From Falsiphaeobacter marinintestinus (lineage in GTDB: Bacteria > Pseudomonadota > Alphaproteobacteria > Rhodobacterales > Rhodobacteraceae): a stretch of 64,000 nt of DNA. Numbering within the stretch: the first letter of the stretch is position 1; each line of letters begins with the position of its first letter. The translations under genes were made by a program, and so were the position numbers. The notes under the pieces are model-generated. The model was not told the DNA's origin. It did not search any database and worked only from the letters and a program-made list of their open reading frames with translations. The stretch covers positions 186,001 to 250,000 of the forward strand of contig NZ_VOGO01000007.1 in the NCBI RefSeq assembly GCF_007923355.1. Reading direction: 5' to 3'. Positions 63,829-64,000 of the stretch are shown here, one piece after another.

Positions 63829-64000
63829 ATGGGGTGGCTGGAATTTGTGCTGGCTTGGGTTGCCTTCTTTGTGAGCCATTCACTGCCTCTGCGCCCTGGT
63901 CTGCGTCCTTGGCTTGAGGCTGGTCTGGGGCAGCGCGGGTTCACAATTGCCTATTCGGTTCTGTCGCTGGCTGCGCTGGTCTGGCTGATTGGTGCGGCGG
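63829..64000 (+). CDS. nnrU: NnrU-family membrane protein (partial, cut by window edge)
   Basis: 57 residues are visible of a longer protein. MGWLEFVLAWVAFFVSHSLPLRPGLRPWLEAGLG is the start of the NnrU family, which is often next to nnrS and related to methanethiol methyltransferase-like membrane proteins. ATG at 63829 with GGGTAGGGGA upstream. The end is outside the window. Confidence 0.8.
   Translation, partial: MGWLEFVLAWVAFFVSHSLPLRPGLRPWLEAGLGQRGFTIAYSVLSLAALVWLIGAA

Overview
The window looks like a chromosomal segment of a Roseobacter-type alphaproteobacterium (Rhodobacterales). It is GC-rich and carries HemA-type 5-aminolevulinate synthase behind an FNR-like box, a tripartite TRAP transporter, ABC peptide-type uptake, a Hint-domain protein, a DUF4212/sodium:solute symporter pair and an FNR/NO-associated region. 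No photosynthesis, phage, transposase, CRISPR or rRNA genes were seen. Two tRNAs are present: Val(CAC) at 5039-5113 and Asp(GTC) at 13552-13628.

Layout. 1-255: a secreted small protein, frameshifted and cut by the window edge. 0.4-5.1 kb: housekeeping genes (rsgA, lon, an HU-family protein, tRNA-Val). 5.3-13.5 kb: an M81 peptidase, an amidase and a five-domain ABC importer (binding protein, two permeases, one fused double ATPase), plausibly a peptide/amide scavenging set. 13.6-16.4 kb: tRNA-Asp, a Hint-domain protein and an M20 dipeptidase. 16.5-21.6 kb: hemA with an upstream FNR-type box, a RodZ-like protein, ispG and an Mrp/ApbC Fe-S carrier. 21.8-31.2 kb, all on the minus strand: a flavin reductase, then acetate metabolism and signalling genes in the transcription order acs, adk, DUF4212, symporter, cNMP/CBS/DUF294 protein, small membrane protein and a membrane-PAS-DnaQ exonuclease.

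31.7-40.8 kb is a carbon-acquisition block. A TRAP transporter (+) converges on a four-carbon acid sugar set (OtnC, OtnK, an isopropylmalate/tartrate-dehydrogenase-like enzyme and a GntR regulator with a 34-bp palindromic operator). Next to it are an SDR and a metallo-beta-lactamase-fold lactonase on diverging strands. 40.9-48.3 kb: a thioesterase with indolepyruvate ferredoxin oxidoreductase (iorAB), then a DevBCA-like exporter. 48.5-49.8 kb: a CbpA-like DnaJ protein and a CbpM-like partner.

49.9-64 kb reads as a low-oxygen/NO block. A MaoC-Pta fusion, FabI and a class I PHA synthase point left. A complete N-type ATPase operon (atpDCQRBEFAG, no delta subunit) points right from behind a symmetrical FNR-type box. 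After it come a small protein, an NsrR-like Rrf2 regulator divergent from a truncated haemoglobin, and nnrS and nnrU (cut by the right edge). The recurrent signal is oxygen/NO control: one FNR-type box at hemA, one at the N-ATPase, and an NsrR-type palindrome at the NO genes. Intergenic DNA holds a repeat family with a covarying stem (14875-14961 and 21737-21824) and several operator-like palindromes.
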